Source of the DNA: Siphonodentalium dalli
Lineage: Eukaryota > Mollusca > Scaphopoda > Gadilida > Siphonodentaliidae
Reading direction: 5' to 3'
Assembly (NCBI GenBank): GCA_032622095.1
Contig: CP136066.1
Span: forward strand, 201,460,978-201,524,977
DNA: 64,000 nucleotides
Numbering within the stretch: the first letter of the stretch is position 1; every line of letters starts with the position of its first letter. The translations under genes were made by a program, and so were the position numbers. Under the pieces are notes generated by a model. The model did no database searches and had not been told where the DNA came from. It saw only the letters and a list, made by a program, of their open reading frames with translations. Positions 62,892 to 64,000 of the stretch are shown piece after piece.

Positions 62892-63087
62892 ATATTTCTC
62901 AGATCACTGATCGTGGCATCGATGATTGATTTGTGATGCCCATGGTATGGGAATGCAGATGGCGACACAAAGTCTGACCGATATTTAGTCGGATTTGAAC
63001 CCTCGACCGTGTCGAAGGTGTAGCTCAGAGGTCGGCCCACAAAGTGACAAACCAACTGAGCTATCCGCTCCTCGCAATCTGACTTTG
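62892..63087 (-). mobile_element. tRNA-derived SINE
   Basis: The minus strand has an A box TAGCTCAGTTGG (63052-63063) and a B box GGTTCAAATCC (62991-63001), the internal RNA polymerase III promoter of tRNA genes and their SINEs. The spacing is longer than in a tRNA and no intact cloverleaf was found, so it is not called a tRNA gene. Bases 63090-64000 show nothing I recognise. Confidence 0.7.
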
Positions 63088-64000
63088 GCACATCATTCGG
63101 ATATTTTGTATTCTTAAGTTAACTATCAAAACTTAGATCAGAATCGACTTTGATTCTCTTCACTTCATTCAGTCATTGACCTCAATTCCAATCAAACTGT
63201 TTTTATTTTTTATTTTAATTTTCAAGTCCTGCTCTGCGCTTCTTCGGCTGACAAAGACAGCATCGTTTATATTATAACTGTTTTTAACCTTCGGCTAGAT
63301 CTAATTAAAAGTTATATACATGATAGTTATGTGTGTTATCAAAAGAAAACCTAATCACAGTCTTTATGATGCAAACCTTACACAATCCGCTTGCATCGAA
63401 ATTAGGTAACTCCACAAATATTGTTACACGCATGCGCAGCATTTACTCGAGAAAACTAAAAGCGCGGAATCACAAAAAACGCGGAATAAAAAGATATGGA
63501 CACTAACCGTCCAACTACCGGTCTGTGACACAAGTTTACCTGTGATCAGCCCAGAATTATTTTGTTTGCATTTCACAGTGTTATTTATATGTTTTAAAAA
63601 TTATTTTGAATGAAGGCATAACATCTTGGCAGCTATAATACGTCCGCACTGAGTATTCGGACCTAAAATATCACGGTATGGTCCATATAAATGTCCGTAC
63701 TGAGTAGGCCTACTTAGGGACCTATACTTCAGCGCACTGACAGGCGGCCAGAAATTAGTGCAAATGAACTCATGTATCTCGACGTTTCAAACAATGTATG
63801 ATGTTCTAGGATTACCATATAGGCTACACACGTGTAATATAATATCCTTTGCAAGCATGAAGTTAGTTGTAGGGTTTTCGCCAGTCTGGTAAATATCCAG
63901 ACTCTCATTACTTTCATCTACATCTGAGGACACCGGGATTCTATCTAATTTCAGAGAATGAATGAAGGGGAAATTCCCTTTTTTTTTGGTGAAAACTCAT

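Noticed and set aside
62990-63065. tRNA gene
   Set aside because: A and B boxes are present but their spacing is too long and no cloverleaf was found; better called a SINE.

Overview
This is nuclear DNA of an animal, AT-rich and packed with transposons. The genes have small exons, long introns and GT-AG splice sites. The style of the repeats (TTAA-flanked elements, GGAT-rich tails, many hAT and foldback elements) suggests a marine lophotrochozoan, probably a mollusc. I infer this from recollection of repeat style, not from a marker gene. No bacterial, viral or organelle region is visible.

I recognise two genes. BRF1, the TFIIB-related subunit of RNA polymerase III factor TFIIIB, is on the minus strand from the start codon at 50280 to the left edge of the window. 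Eleven coding exons join in frame into 466 codons: zinc ribbon, two cyclin folds, and part of the C-terminal region. The last exons (Brf homology II onwards) must lie left of position 1. Intron 3 is an AT-AC, U12-type intron; the other nine coding introns are GT-AG. The second gene, BTBD6-like (BTB, BACK and PHR domains, 489 residues, two coding exons, plus strand, 34934-38037), lies entirely inside BRF1 intron 5, on the opposite strand. From memory, human BTBD6 also sits inside BRF1, so the nesting looks ancient.

The rest is repeats. From left to right: a TTAA-flanked family carrying two perfect hairpins (2643, 4855, 7489, 11541, 20976, 34174); a 21-bp satellite (5802-6275); hAT elements with exact 8-bp target duplications (9838, 12280, 14966, 52402, 54182, 61531); a 33-bp array (20040-20448); a 57-bp array made from the BRF1 exon 6 splice junction (22306-23066); a 35-bp array (24535-25237); a 2.4-kb foldback element inserted into another MITE (27606-30037); a MITE holding a LINE fragment (30986-32107); a 53-bp array made from the BTBD6 start region (34677-34939); more TTAA elements (39756, 43499, 45848, 48894, 51980); a large nest of elements between 51.5 and 58.2 kb; and a tRNA-derived SINE near 63 kb.

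The least expected signals are these. Two minisatellites are built from exon starts of the two nested genes. A family of five small hairpins shares a fourfold ACTCGT layout but has largely different stems that stay self-complementary. The foldback element carries phased 21-bp palindrome arrays. BRF1 has a textbook U12 AT-AC intron.
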